64,000 nt of DNA from Paraburkholderia sp. BCC1884 (GCF_900996225.1 NZ_CAAJGL010000123.1:1-64000); one strand, 5' to 3'. Counted from the first letter of the stretch, positions 17,065 to 26,504 are shown. A program made the numbers and translations. Notes: generated by a model not told the origin, from the sequence alone.

Positions 17065-17674
17065 CTATCCGCGCGTCGGGAAAATGCCCTGCAACGCGAT
17101 GCAGAAATTCAGACCGAGATACGGATTACGCAACGGCACCGGCAAACCGGAGCCGGCCAAGCCGATCGGCACCGTTGTCTGCGGAAACGGCACGGTGACG
17201 TTGAACGGCTTGAGCGACGTGTCCGGCGTGTCGGGGTTGTACATCGTGGCGGCCCGTCCGCCTGCGACGACTTCGCCGAGCACCGTGGCGGGGCCCCTGC
17301 GCTTCGACGCCGCCGGTCGCCGCTGTCGAAGCCGGAACGCTGACCGACGCCGTCAGCGTCGTCGCCGGCAGCGCCGCCGGGTGCGTATGCGTCGGCAACT
17401 GCGCGGCGGTCATCGTGAACTGTTCCAGCCCGGAGAACTGGCCGGTTACGATCGGCGTCAGACCTCCGCCCGTGCTTGTGCCCACCGGCGACCGGCCGGC
17501 CAGATTCGGCAGACCGAAGGTCTGGGTGCCGTTGCCGCCGTAGCTTGTGCCAAGCAGCGTAAACAACGCCTGGTTCTGCGACAGCGGCAGGAGTTGGCCC
17601 TGACACAGCGCCCAGCCATACGGCGCGAAGTCGAAAGCCACCATACGGATTTCGCCGAGATACGGATCGCTCAT
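17065..17674 (-). pseudogene. Phage tail collar / microcystin-dependent (MdpB-like) protein, frameshifted
   Basis: The first 125 or so residues match tail-collar proteins: MSDPYLGEIRMVAFDFAP, then LCQGQLLPLSQNQALFTLLG and FGLPNLAGRSPVG. At the run GGGGCCCC (17290-17297) the frame shifts by one base. The proper C-terminus (GEVVAGGRAATMYN, PYLGLNFCIALQGIFP) continues in another frame to 17065. Removing one base of the run restores a full-length protein of about 200 residues, so either the gene is recently broken or this is a sequencing error. It lies in the same direction between DUF6916 and the giant adhesin. Confidence 0.75.
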
Positions 17675-17732
17675 GAATATCTCCTTGAGCTACGACGGGT
17701 AGAACGCCGGGGCGTAAGCACGATCGCCGGCG

Positions 17733-18068
17733 TCATTGCGGGGACTCGGCCGCTTGTTGCGGCGCCGGTTTCGGGACGTGGACAACGATGCACGGGCACG
17801 CCAGGCCTTCCGCCGAGGGACGCGCCGGCGTGGCGAACAGATCCCACGCGCGGCCGTCGGGCGCGCTGACGCGGTAGATATCCTGGAGAAACTGAATGCC
17901 GGTCGGCAGATCGAAGCGGGCCTGGTAGCAAGCGTAGTCGTCGTCCATCGGCACGCCGGACGGCGCGCTGCTCAAGCGCGCTTTGACCGCGTAGCCCTGC
18001 GGCGACGTCAACACGAAGAGACTGCCGAGCGACTCAGTCAACTCGGCATGAGTAGGAATTGCAGACAC
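17733..18068 (-). CDS. DUF6916-like small protein
   Basis: 111 residues, no signal peptide or membrane span. It begins PTHAELTESLGSLFVL and carries LPTGIQFLQDIYRVSAPDG, which I associate with the small DUF6916 proteins usually encoded next to tail-collar proteins. It lies 58 bases upstream of the collar gene in the same direction. Function is unknown; a structural role with the collar protein is inference from linkage. Confidence 0.55.
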   Translation of the reverse strand: MSAIPTHAELTESLGSLFVLTSPQGYAVKARLSSAPSGVPMDDDYACYQARFDLPTGIQFLQDIYRVSAPDGRAWDLFATPARPSAEGLACPCIVVHVPKPAPQQAAESPQ

Positions 18069-18292
18069 CCGCCCCCCGGCAGTGAATTTTGTTGCACACC
18101 GTCGCTCAAGATAATCGCCGGTCGTTTTTTACCGATTGAGCGGTAGGCCGATGTGCGAATATGCATTACACGCAGGTTTCCAAACGCCATTTCGACGCAT
18201 CGCAACCGCCCGATGCATGATTAACGGCATATTTCAAACCCGACTTGAATATTCTTGTTATATGGGGCGCTATATGCGCGCCGCATTTAACT

Positions 18293-18865
18293 TCATTCGA
18301 CGATACTGGGCTGCAAGCCAGGCAACGGTTCGGCGGGCGAATCGAATGGCACCGCTTCTCGCCTGAGCGATTCGTAAATGCCATTTTCTCCGCATTTTAC
18401 GAAGCCCATCCGGCGGTAAAGCGATTGCACCGGGTTGTTTACCTCGACGTACAGATTGACTGCCAAACCGGCCTGCACCGCCTGCCCGACCAGCGCCCGC
18501 ATGAGCCGCGTGCCGATGCCGGCGCCGCGATGGTCCGGCAGCAAGGCGATGTCGATCACGTTCAGGCCGCGCCCGCGTTGCCAGTCGTGATACAGGCGGC
18601 CCACGGCTGTTTCGCCAGCCATCACGACGTCGAAACGGCCGGCCGGATAATGTCGCCGGTAGTAGCTATCCTGCATATCGAACTGTTGCGCGAGCAACGC
18701 TTCGACCTCGCCGGCGCTCAAACCTGAGGCAGCGAATTCATCGATTCGCGTGCTGAAGAAAACGGCCCTCAGAAATTCACGATCGGCAGCCGTCGACGCT
18801 CGCAGCGACACGACGGCGGGTCTGTCCAATACGGCTGTTGCGCCTGAACCCGGCGTCCCTATCAT
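18293..18865 (-). CDS. GNAT-family N-acetyltransferase
   Basis: 190 residues. The acetyl-CoA binding motif A is clear (IDIALLPDHRGAGIGTRLM, with the R/Q-x-x-G-x-G loop), and motif B follows (YVEVNNPVQSLYRRMGF). The substrate is not evident. It is the first gene of a same-strand run of GNAT, DUF6916, collar protein and giant adhesin, so it may modify a protein of that group, but the 224-base gap (18069-18292) could also hold a separate promoter for the later genes. Confidence 0.82.
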   Translation of the reverse strand: MIGTPGSGATAVLDRPAVVSLRASTAADREFLRAVFFSTRIDEFAASGLSAGEVEALLAQQFDMQDSYYRRHYPAGRFDVVMAGETAVGRLYHDWQRGRGLNVIDIALLPDHRGAGIGTRLMRALVGQAVQAGLAVNLYVEVNNPVQSLYRRMGFVKCGENGIYESLRREAVPFDSPAEPLPGLQPSIVE

Positions 18866-19413
18866 GCTTTCGAATCTCTTACAATAAATTATGGGATGCG
18901 TATGGGACGCGATCGTAGCCGGTTGTTAATACGCCCGCAATCGAATATTAAGGAAAAGCTGACAAGGATTTCCCTGATTGCGGCTGACAGGTGTTAATCA
19001 GCGCGAATCGATTCCGGTTCGGCCGGATCGGCTAAATGAAAATTTGATGAATCGATTTTCGAATTAATCGCTCGCCAGATTGTAATAATTAGAAATATTG
19101 CACGATCGTATTTTTCGATATCACACGGATTATTATTTTTTGTTTTGTGATAGCGGCCTACGATCGGCGTTTCGGTTTTTAGAAAAGCTACTCGCGAAGG
19201 TTGTGGTGCAATTCGGATACATCGGTCTGTTATCCGTTTTCGTTGTAGCGTTGCGCTTCGTCGCAGAAGAGCAGAACCGTTCCGCCGCCGGCCCGCCTGG
19301 CCGCCTCGCGGATCCGAAGAGACAGACGCATTCGTTTCGCGGGTTTGTGCCCGCGTTCGGATCATGATCGCCGACAGCTTCAAGCAGAAAGCCACGCACG
19401 CGGCAGGGACGCG
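18866..19413. other. AT-rich intergenic stretch without a recognisable gene
   Basis: 548 bases that are visibly richer in A and T than their surroundings, particularly 18880-19150. It lies between the outward promoter of the GNAT gene and the 3' end of the hemerythrin gene. Short open frames on both strands show no family resemblance or good ribosome binding sites. No RNA gene was recognised. Confidence 0.5.
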
Positions 19414-19908
19414 TCAGACCTTGCGTCTCAACACTACCGGCTTCCCTCCCATCGTCTGCTTCACCATCCACGCTGCCAGCGCAGAGTCCAGATAGTCCGC
19501 ATGCCCGGGAAACCATTCGAAGAGATGCATGCCAACATCCCGAACCAGGTTGGCGCCCGCGCGTCCCGACTGCACGGCTTCTTTAACTTCGCTAACCGAC
19601 TTGAGAACCGCAGCATGTTCATCGATATGGCAATCACGCGGTGGAAAGTTTGTCGAACGCATCCACTGGTCTTCTTGCTCGAAGTGGCTGAGCGCGTGAT
19701 GTTCGAATCGACATATTGCCGCTGCCGCGGTTTCGTCGGTACAGGTCACCAGTTGCAATGCAACGGTGTAGAACTCCTTGTGTACATCATCCATCGCAGC
19801 AAAGCCTAGCAGCCGCGCATCGGACCAGACCAAACTATTATCGTCGGAAGGCGTCGGCGCGCCTGCGTCGCTTGCGGGGGAATTTACCGTAGAAGTCTCG
19901 TCTTTCAT
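19414..19908 (-). CDS. Bacteriohemerythrin-like protein
   Basis: 164 residues. The iron ligand pattern is complete: His in MDDVHKEFY, His and Glu in HHALSHFEQED, His in HIDEHAAVL, and the final His and Asp in HADYLDSAL. This is the H...HxxxE...HxxxH...HxxxxD arrangement of single-domain hemerythrins, which bind O2 at a di-iron site. The first 35 residues are a polar, likely disordered tail. It stands alone, convergent with nothing and divergent from the LysR gene. The role could be oxygen storage, delivery to oxygenases or sensing. Confidence 0.82.
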   Translation of the reverse strand: MKDETSTVNSPASDAGAPTPSDDNSLVWSDARLLGFAAMDDVHKEFYTVALQLVTCTDETAAAAICRFEHHALSHFEQEDQWMRSTNFPPRDCHIDEHAAVLKSVSEVKEAVQSGRAGANLVRDVGMHLFEWFPGHADYLDSALAAWMVKQTMGGKPVVLRRKV

Positions 19909-20089
19909 TTCTATTCATCCATGCAGTGCGCCGTAACACACGTTAATAACAATGGCGGACGCCCCGGCATAACGCCGCGCCCACATTTTATGATTTTAAT
20001 AGCCTGACAATCTCAGTTCGTTTTTCGCTTCGAACTCGACACAAAACGGGCGTGTCCGTGACGCGCTTCGCGGCCTCTATAATCAGGAC

Positions 20090-21316
20090 ATGCTCTCCGA
20101 CCCCTTTCAACTCAACCTTCGCCATTTGCAGGCCATGCTGGCGATCTGCGAACACGGTAGCGTAAGCGCTGCAGCCCAGCGCATCGGTTTGTCCCAGCCG
20201 GCACTGACCCAAGCGGTGCTCAAACTGGAACAGCAACTCGGCCACGACCTCTTCGAACGTCGCGCCGACGGCATGCTCATCACAGCCGCCGGCAAACAGG
20301 TCGCGCAGCGGGTGGATGCGGCACTCGGCCATCTCACCGTCGGCGCAGAAGCACTTTCCCACAGCGCAGCGCGGCCCGAACGTCGCATGACGACCACTCA
20401 GCTTCGCGCGTTTCTCGCCATCGCGGACGCCGGCGGATTCGCCGCCGCGGCCGCCGCGACCGGTATGTCGCGCACGGCGGCGCACCGTGCGGTGGGCGAC
20501 CTCGAAACAGCGGCCGGAGAGGCGCTCGTCGATCGGCGCGGCCGCAGCATCAGCCTGAACGCCGCAGGCCGGCGCCTCGCGCGAGGTACGCGCCTCGCCG
20601 TCGCCGAACTTGCCGCGCTGCTCGTCGAACTCGGCTTGCATCCGGAAGGCTCCTTGATTGGTCTCGGCGTGACACCCACGGCGCGCGCGCTCATCGTTCC
20701 CGAAACCATGGCACGCCTGACCGCGGAAACCGACGCGGCAGCATTCCGCGTTTACGAAGGCAGTTGGGCCGAGCTGGTGGAGCCACTGCGCGACGGCGTA
20801 ATCGATCTGATCGTCGGCGAGGTGCGAGACTATGAAATCTCCGACCTTGCGCAAAAACCGCTTTTCGAAGATCGCCTGATCGTCGTCGGCGGAAGTCAGC
20901 ATCCGCTCGTCGGCCAGAATTGCGTCCCACTCGACTCGCTCGCAACCTATCCATGGATCGTAGGTCTCCCGAATTCGCCATTGCGCAGCGCATGGGACGA
21001 ACTGTTCGCCGGCCGCACGCCGCCGCGTTCGCCAATTGAGTGCGGCTCCGTCATGATCATCGGCAGACTGCTCACGAACGGTGACTTCCTCACACTGCTC
21101 AATCCTGACCAGGCGGCGCTGCAGATTCGCAGCGGCCTGCTCGCGCAGATCGCTGCGCCGCTGGAACACGCGAAATCTGCAATCGGCGTCACCGTGCGCC
21201 GCAGTTGGCGGCCCACCGTCGTGCAGCAGCGTTTTGTGGACTTGCTGCAGGAAGTCTCCCATCGCGAGGACGGCAATACGTCGCCGCGAAGGCGGCTCGT
21301 CGCCGACTGGATCTAA
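20090..21316 (+). CDS. LysR-type regulator with two N-terminal HTH domains
   Basis: 408 residues, about 100 more than a usual LysR protein. A first LysR HTH covers about 8-68 (GSVSAAAQRIGLSQPALTQA), and a second HTH of the same kind covers about 98-160 (GGFAAAAAATGMSRTAAHRA). The substrate-binding domain follows from about 185. It is convergent with the downstream Rieske operon (34 bases between stops) and is the nearest regulator candidate for it. The duplication looks genuine since it is within one uninterrupted frame. Confidence 0.8.
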   Translation: MLSDPFQLNLRHLQAMLAICEHGSVSAAAQRIGLSQPALTQAVLKLEQQLGHDLFERRADGMLITAAGKQVAQRVDAALGHLTVGAEALSHSAARPERRMTTTQLRAFLAIADAGGFAAAAAATGMSRTAAHRAVGDLETAAGEALVDRRGRSISLNAAGRRLARGTRLAVAELAALLVELGLHPEGSLIGLGVTPTARALIVPETMARLTAETDAAAFRVYEGSWAELVEPLRDGVIDLIVGEVRDYEISDLAQKPLFEDRLIVVGGSQHPLVGQNCVPLDSLATYPWIVGLPNSPLRSAWDELFAGRTPPRSPIECGSVMIIGRLLTNGDFLTLLNPDQAALQIRSGLLAQIAAPLEHAKSAIGVTVRRSWRPTVVQQRFVDLLQEVSHREDGNTSPRRRLVADWI

Positions 21317-21350
21317 CGCCAGTAGCGTGTGCAAAATAACGCGATTGCAG

Positions 21351-22652
21351 TCAGACCATCGTGTCGTCTTGCGACCAGCGAACAGCCTTCTCAAGTTGCG
21401 CGTCGTACGCTTTTTCGAGCGGCACGGCCGGGTCATGCAGAAACGAGCCGGCACGCGCGCCGAAAAACACGTCCGCATTCTGCACGCCGGGCGGCAACGT
21501 TCCCTGTTCGCGCAATGCCTGCGTTGCCAGCAGCAGGCGCCGCCGCGTTCGCGCGATCATCTGATCGGTTGGGGAGAGATGTTCGTAGCTGTGGCCAACG
21601 ATTGGTCCCATGCTCTCCGTCACCGCCTGGTCCTGCATGGTGATGTTCGGAATGCCGGTGTACTGGCCACCGTTGCGTTGAAGTTCGCGATCGATTCCCC
21701 AATCGTTGCGCCTGTCGTCCACGCAACGCCAGCGGCCAAACCAGTCCGTCGACGCAGGTGCGTATTCAAACGGAGCAAAGAGCGGCTCGCCCGTTTTTCT
21801 CGTCGAACTATAGGCAGGATTGCCTTCGTCGACGCCGCACGTAATGTCGAACAGCATTGAATGTTCGTCGTCCATCGGAACCCACGCACGTGCAATCGCG
21901 CGGCTCGCGAATCGGTTGTTGGGGGTCTGCGTCCAGAACGGGAACATGAAGTGGGCCACGCGCCACGAACGCAGGCCGTCGTCGTTCGGGCGATAGCCGC
22001 CGTACATCGTTCCCCATTCGGTGTTCGCCACAGCGTATTCGGGAGATCGGTCAAGCACCGTAGGCCGCATCGGGTGATCGTCTGCGAGATCGTCAGGCTT
22101 TAGCGAACCGACGTGAAGAAAGCCCACGTGCGAGGTGTCGATGTCGCCTTCGAGCGCCTGCAACCAGTTGCAGTCGCGTTGCAGACACCAGATTTCGCAG
22201 TCGCCAACCAGATTGGCTTCGATAACCGGCAAAGGCGGCGGCTCGGCGGCATCGCCCATATAAACCCAGATCAAACCATTGCGCTCGGCAGTCCGATACG
22301 CCTTCGCGTGCACTTTCTCCTTGAAATCCTGATGCGCCGGCACGCTCGGCATGTCGACGCAACGCCCTGTCACGTCAAATTTCCAGCCGTGATAAACGCA
22401 CCGAATGCCGCCCTCTTCGTTTCGCCCTAAAAAGAGCGACGCACAGCGATGCGGGCAACGGTGGTCGAGTACGCCGACTTGCCCTTCGCTATTACGAAAA
22501 GCGATCAGCTTTTCGCCGAGCAACATCAGGCGGACCGGGTCGCCGTCCGCTTTCAGTTCAGACGATTTCGCGGCGGGCACCCAATACTGCCGCATCATCG
22601 TGCCCATCGGCGTGCCCGGTCCGACGCGAGTGAGGTCTGCTAAATCCATCAT
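21351..22652 (-). CDS. Rieske aromatic-ring oxygenase, alpha subunit (phthalate-dioxygenase type), copy 1
   Basis: 433 residues. The Rieske [2Fe-2S] ligands are Cys66, His68, Cys85 and His88 with the exact C-x-H-x16-C-x2-H spacing. The mononuclear iron site follows at IDTSHVGFLH (Asp172, His175, His180). The length and single-subunit form fit the phthalate 4,5-dioxygenase / phenoxybenzoate dioxygenase group, which need a separate PDR-type reductase. It is the last gene of an operon with the SDR, AAHS carrier and second Rieske oxygenase. Substrate unknown; an aromatic acid or ether is likely. Confidence 0.85.
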   Translation of the reverse strand: MMDLADLTRVGPGTPMGTMMRQYWVPAAKSSELKADGDPVRLMLLGEKLIAFRNSEGQVGVLDHRCPHRCASLFLGRNEEGGIRCVYHGWKFDVTGRCVDMPSVPAHQDFKEKVHAKAYRTAERNGLIWVYMGDAAEPPPLPVIEANLVGDCEIWCLQRDCNWLQALEGDIDTSHVGFLHVGSLKPDDLADDHPMRPTVLDRSPEYAVANTEWGTMYGGYRPNDDGLRSWRVAHFMFPFWTQTPNNRFASRAIARAWVPMDDEHSMLFDITCGVDEGNPAYSSTRKTGEPLFAPFEYAPASTDWFGRWRCVDDRRNDWGIDRELQRNGGQYTGIPNITMQDQAVTESMGPIVGHSYEHLSPTDQMIARTRRRLLLATQALREQGTLPPGVQNADVFFGARAGSFLHDPAVPLEKAYDAQLEKAVRWSQDDTMV

Positions 22653-22700
22653 GTATGTCCTGTTCCTAATAACGAAAAGGCGAGCCAGAACGCTCGACGT

Positions 22701-24053
22701 TCAAAGAAGTGCGTCAAGTTGCACACGCTCTGGCGACAAAGGTTTCTGATACCAGACCTGCATGAAAGCAATGCTGATTGCTCCCAGAGCCAGCGGCAAT
22801 GCCATCAGAAAGAAAACTTGCTGCGGACCCCAGCCGGACTGCATCAGAAACCCCGGCACCATCGGTCCCAGAATGGCCCCACTGCGGCCGATACCCAGAA
22901 CCCACCCAAGCCCTGTCGAGCGCAAGACAGGTGGATAGAACTCGACTGCCAGCGCGGACACGCCCTTTTGCAGACCGCTAACGCAATAGCCAAGGCAGAA
23001 CGCCGCGGGCGCTATGACAATCACGGTCGGCGAGAGCAGCACGCCTACGAGCGGAACGAACAGGGCACCCGCGAAGAAGTAGCCGATGACAACGCGCGAT
23101 CTGCCGAAACGGTCCATCAGATAGCCCGTCGCGATCGCGGCGATACCACCCAGATTGGCCAGCGTCGAAGCAAAAATGGCGTTTTGCTGAGTTGCTCCGA
23201 TTTTCACGAGAATCAGCGGCATCCAGCTCAACACGAAGAAATAGACAACGGCGTTAAAGCTCAATGCGAGCCATAGCATCAGCGTTCCGACCAGACGCCG
23301 TTCGGCAAAGAGATTCACGACACCGCCCGCGCGCAACTCGCGCTGGGCGCCCGCGATCACCACGCCGTTCACGGGCGCTCCCGGATAAAGCCTGGCGAGT
23401 ATCTCCATGACACGAGCCGATCCACTCGCGCCGCGCGAAAGCAGCCAGTACGGCGACTCGAACCAGACCGCCGCCACTGCAAGTGCCGCGACAACCGGCA
23501 TCAAACCACCGACCACCATCGCGCCACGCCAACCGTAATGCGGCAGCATCGCCCAGGCCACTGCGCCAGCAATCATGATGCCGCTCGTCGTGCCGAGATA
23601 CAGCATGGCGATGAGCGCGGAGCGATGGCGGGCGGGAAATATTTCGGCAACGAGCGCCAGGGTCGGAGGCACCACGCCGCCGAGTGTCAACCCGACGGCG
23701 ATTCTGAACGCCACGAGCATCTGCGCGTCCGTTGCCAGCAAAGTTGCGAGATTGAGTGCCCCCATGGCCAACAGGCACCAGACCACCAGACGCTTCGCGC
23801 CGACCCTCGATGCAAGCGGCGCAAGCAGGAGAAAGCCGATCAACATGCCGCTGTATCCAGCGGAAAGTATCGTCCCCTGTCTGGCCGGCTGGATTCCCCA
23901 TTCATGCACGATCCTCGGCATGACATAGGCCATGATCTGCAGATCGAATCCCTCGCAAAGCAGTGCGAGCGCGCCGACCGCGGCAATTACGATCTGCAGA
24001 TGGCCTATGGGTCGCGTGTCGATGATTTCGGCAACAGGTGTCGTCAGCCCCAT
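22701..24053 (-). CDS. MFS carrier of the aromatic acid:H+ symporter (AAHS) family
   Basis: 450 residues with 12 hydrophobic segments. The first span contains the AAHS marker GFDLQIMAYVMP, and the loop between spans 2 and 3 has ASRVGAKRLVVW, close to the MFS DGxxxGRR motif. A strong ribosome site (GAGGAGA) precedes the ATG at 24053. PcaK and MhpT types import aromatic acids. Its position inside the Rieske operon suggests it imports the oxygenase substrate. Confidence 0.85.
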   Translation of the reverse strand: MGLTTPVAEIIDTRPIGHLQIVIAAVGALALLCEGFDLQIMAYVMPRIVHEWGIQPARQGTILSAGYSGMLIGFLLLAPLASRVGAKRLVVWCLLAMGALNLATLLATDAQMLVAFRIAVGLTLGGVVPPTLALVAEIFPARHRSALIAMLYLGTTSGIMIAGAVAWAMLPHYGWRGAMVVGGLMPVVAALAVAAVWFESPYWLLSRGASGSARVMEILARLYPGAPVNGVVIAGAQRELRAGGVVNLFAERRLVGTLMLWLALSFNAVVYFFVLSWMPLILVKIGATQQNAIFASTLANLGGIAAIATGYLMDRFGRSRVVIGYFFAGALFVPLVGVLLSPTVIVIAPAAFCLGYCVSGLQKGVSALAVEFYPPVLRSTGLGWVLGIGRSGAILGPMVPGFLMQSGWGPQQVFFLMALPLALGAISIAFMQVWYQKPLSPERVQLDALL

Positions 24054-24099
24054 GGGGTCTCCTCATTTATTTAGATTCGTTGCGGGTCGGCCAGTTTGC

Positions 24100-24870
24100 C
24101 TAGCGCATGTACAGGCCGCCGTTCACATCAATCGTTGCTCCGACCATGAATCCCGCCCGATCGGACGCGAGAAGCGCGACCGCACCGGCGATCTCCTCCG
24201 GTTCCGCAAATCTGCCGACGGGAACCTGTTTGTTGATCTCATCGCGCAGATGGGCAAGGCGTTCTTTTGCACTCGAAACCGGTCCGGGCGAGACGGCGTT
24301 GACGGTGACGCCAGTGCCCGCGAGCTGTCGCGCGAAGTAGCGCGTGAGCGTCATTGCACCGCCTTTTGCCGCTGAATAGTGCGCGGACGCGACTGTGCCG
24401 CCATTGTGCGAAGCGAGCGATGTGACGTTCACAATCCGTCCGTAGCCAGCGGCTTTCATTGGCTTCGAGAAAACCTGACAACTGAGGAAAACGCTTCGCA
24501 TGTTGATGCTTACGATCTCGTCGAATTCCTCCGGCGTAATGTCGTCCACGGGTGTGCGCCTGGCGTAGCCCGCATTGTTCACGACGATATCGAGCTTGCC
24601 CCATCGCTGCAGAACGGCACTCAACGCGTTTTCAAAATCACTCTTTTCACGCACATCGAGCCTGAAGGCAAAGGCCGATTCGCCGGTTGCATCGAGTTCG
24701 AGCGCGGTCGCCTGTGCACTCGCAAAATCGACGTCTGTTACCACTACTCGCGCCCCACCCGCGTGAAGTTCGCGAGCAATCGCAGCGCCGATGCCGCGGC
24801 CGGCGCCCGTCACGACGCCGACTCGCCCGTTGAAGATTCGCGAGGTTTCGCTTTGTACTGCTTCAGTCAT
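24100..24870 (-). CDS. Short-chain dehydrogenase/reductase
   Basis: 256 residues, classical SDR length. The NAD(P) motif TGAGRGIG is at 21-28, NNAG follows in IVVNNAGYARR, the catalytic Ser is in NVTSLASHNG, and YSAAKGG supplies Tyr and Lys. The C-terminus VGATIDVNGGLYMR is typical. Asp in VVTDVDFASA after strand 2 favours NAD over NADP. In this operon it may oxidise a diol or alcohol made by the Rieske enzymes. Confidence 0.85.
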   Translation of the reverse strand: MTEAVQSETSRIFNGRVGVVTGAGRGIGAAIARELHAGGARVVVTDVDFASAQATALELDATGESAFAFRLDVREKSDFENALSAVLQRWGKLDIVVNNAGYARRTPVDDITPEEFDEIVSINMRSVFLSCQVFSKPMKAAGYGRIVNVTSLASHNGGTVASAHYSAAKGGAMTLTRYFARQLAGTGVTVNAVSPGPVSSAKERLAHLRDEINKQVPVGRFAEPEEIAGAVALLASDRAGFMVGATIDVNGGLYMR

Positions 24871-24933
24871 GTCGTCTCTCTGCTTTTAGGGTTCGGCGCG
24901 GTGCGCCACGTTCCAGCAGCGCACCGATAAAGA

Positions 24934-26274
24934 TCAATGGGTGGCTTCGTCGGGACTGCGCGACACGTCCGCGCTCGCTTCCGCAGGCCAGCGCTGGGCC
25001 CTTTCGAGTTCCGCCCGATAAGCGACCGGGAACTCCACGTCGGGATCGGCGAGAAATGCGCCCGAGCGCGCGCCGAAGTACGTTTGCGGCGACGACGCAC
25101 AGGGCGCGGAAGCCGGATCGTCGCTGAACTTGCCGAGTGCCTGCGAGAGCCGTCTGCGTACGAACGCGATCATCTGGTCCGTGGGGGCAAGATGTTCGAA
25201 GCTGTGATCTGTTACGGGCCCCATGCTTTCCGTGATCGCCTGATCCTGCATCGAAGGATTGTCGATGCCTGTGTAATGAATCATGTCGCGCTGGGCTTGC
25301 CGGTCGATGCCCCAATCGTTGTGCAAACCGTCGACCGGCAGCCAGCGGTCGAACCACCCCGTACCGTTCGGCTTGCGTCGAATCTTTTCGTACAAGGGCT
25401 CGCCATTCTTTAGCTTCGTCGTGAAGAACGGATTGCCTTCGTCCACGCCGCCCGTAATGTCGAACAGCATCACGTGTGTGTCGTCCATCGGCACCCAAGC
25501 GCGTGCGATTGCCCGCGTCGAGAACAGGATATTGGGTGTCATCGTCCAGAACGGGAACATGAAGTGCGCCGCGCGCCACGACATGCGCCCTTCCTCGTTC
25601 AAGCGATAAGCGCCGTACATCGCGCCCCATTCGGAGCTTTGAACGCGATATTCCGGCGCGCGGTTGAGAACCGTGGGACGCAGCGGCGAACTTTCCGGCA
25701 GATCTTCCGGCTGCAATGCACCGACGTGGAGAAAGCCGACGTGACTCGTGTCGATGTCGCCTTCGAGTGCCTGCAGCCAGTTGCATTGGCGTTGCAAGCA
25801 CCAGATCTTGCTGCCGGGAATCATGTTGGCTTCGATTTCAGGCAACGGCGGCGGGCTAGCCTGGTTTTCACCCATGTAAACCCAGATGAGCCCATTTCGC
25901 TCGGTGGCCTTATAGGCTCGCGCGTGCACCTTGTCCTTGAAGTCGAGGCGCGCCGGAACGCTTGGCATATCTACGCAATGACCGTCGACATCGAATTTCC
26001 ATCCGTGATACACGCAACGGATTCCGTTTTCCTCATTCCGCCCGACGAAGAGCGACGCGCAACGATGCGGGCAACGATGATCGAGTATGCCGACACGTCC
26101 GGATGTATCGCGAAAGGCGATTAGCTTTTCGCCGAGAATCATCAGCCGGACCGGGTCGCCGTCTGCGGAGACTTCGCTCGAAAGCGCGGCGGGAAGCCAG
26201 TATTGCCGCATGAATTTGCCCATCGGAGTTTCCGGGCCTACATGCAGGAGATTGGAGATGCCGTTGTTGTTCAT
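24934..26274 (-). CDS. Rieske aromatic-ring oxygenase, alpha subunit (phthalate-dioxygenase type), copy 2
   Basis: 446 residues. Rieske ligands Cys68, His70, Cys87 and His90; iron site His178 and His183 in IDTSHVGFLH. It is clearly a paralogue of the copy at 21351-22652, sharing long identical stretches such as GEKLIAFR and CNWLQALEGDIDTSHVGF, but has a longer C-terminal tail. It is the first gene of the operon that continues into the SDR, carrier and copy 1. Two paralogues in one operon may act on related substrates or successive positions. No reductase is in this operon; the one at 30111-31082 could serve both. Confidence 0.85.
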   Translation of the reverse strand: MNNNGISNLLHVGPETPMGKFMRQYWLPAALSSEVSADGDPVRLMILGEKLIAFRDTSGRVGILDHRCPHRCASLFVGRNEENGIRCVYHGWKFDVDGHCVDMPSVPARLDFKDKVHARAYKATERNGLIWVYMGENQASPPPLPEIEANMIPGSKIWCLQRQCNWLQALEGDIDTSHVGFLHVGALQPEDLPESSPLRPTVLNRAPEYRVQSSEWGAMYGAYRLNEEGRMSWRAAHFMFPFWTMTPNILFSTRAIARAWVPMDDTHVMLFDITGGVDEGNPFFTTKLKNGEPLYEKIRRKPNGTGWFDRWLPVDGLHNDWGIDRQAQRDMIHYTGIDNPSMQDQAITESMGPVTDHSFEHLAPTDQMIAFVRRRLSQALGKFSDDPASAPCASSPQTYFGARSGAFLADPDVEFPVAYRAELERAQRWPAEASADVSRSPDEATH

Positions 26275-26474
26275 GAGGGATATTCCGGTAGCCGTTTTTA
26301 TGCGATGAGATCGTTACACCGCTCTCACCGCGCCTTGTGAATGCGTCGATTCTATGAGGCGTTTTTGCGCGGCAGCTATCGGAAAAGCAACGTGGGTATT
26401 CGCGAAACGAAACGAAAACTCCCTGAGGCCGCCACCCGCCTCATGTCCACGGCTCCTAGGGATTTCTCCCGATA

Positions 26475-26504
26475 TTGACAGCCATGGCCTCGACTCACTA
26501 GGAT
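26475..26504 (+). promoter_or_regulatory. Sigma70-like promoter of the porin gene
   Basis: TTGACA (26475-26480) and TAGGAT (26499-26504) are separated by 18 bases. The operator TGGTCCAACCA begins immediately after the -10 box, an arrangement repeated at the Rieske promoter near 32.47 kb. The 331-base gap 26275-26605 also serves as the upstream region of the divergent Rieske operon, for which no clear promoter was found. Confidence 0.5.

Noticed and set aside
9086..17869. Very long open frames antisense to the giant adhesin gene
   Set aside because: They are Arg/Gly/Val-rich shadows of the GC-rich repeat array, lack family motifs, and run against a well-supported gene with clear protein modules.
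19988..21478. A 496-codon open frame antisense to the LysR gene
   Set aside because: Composition is typical of an antisense shadow; the plus strand encodes a clear LysR protein with HTH and effector domains.
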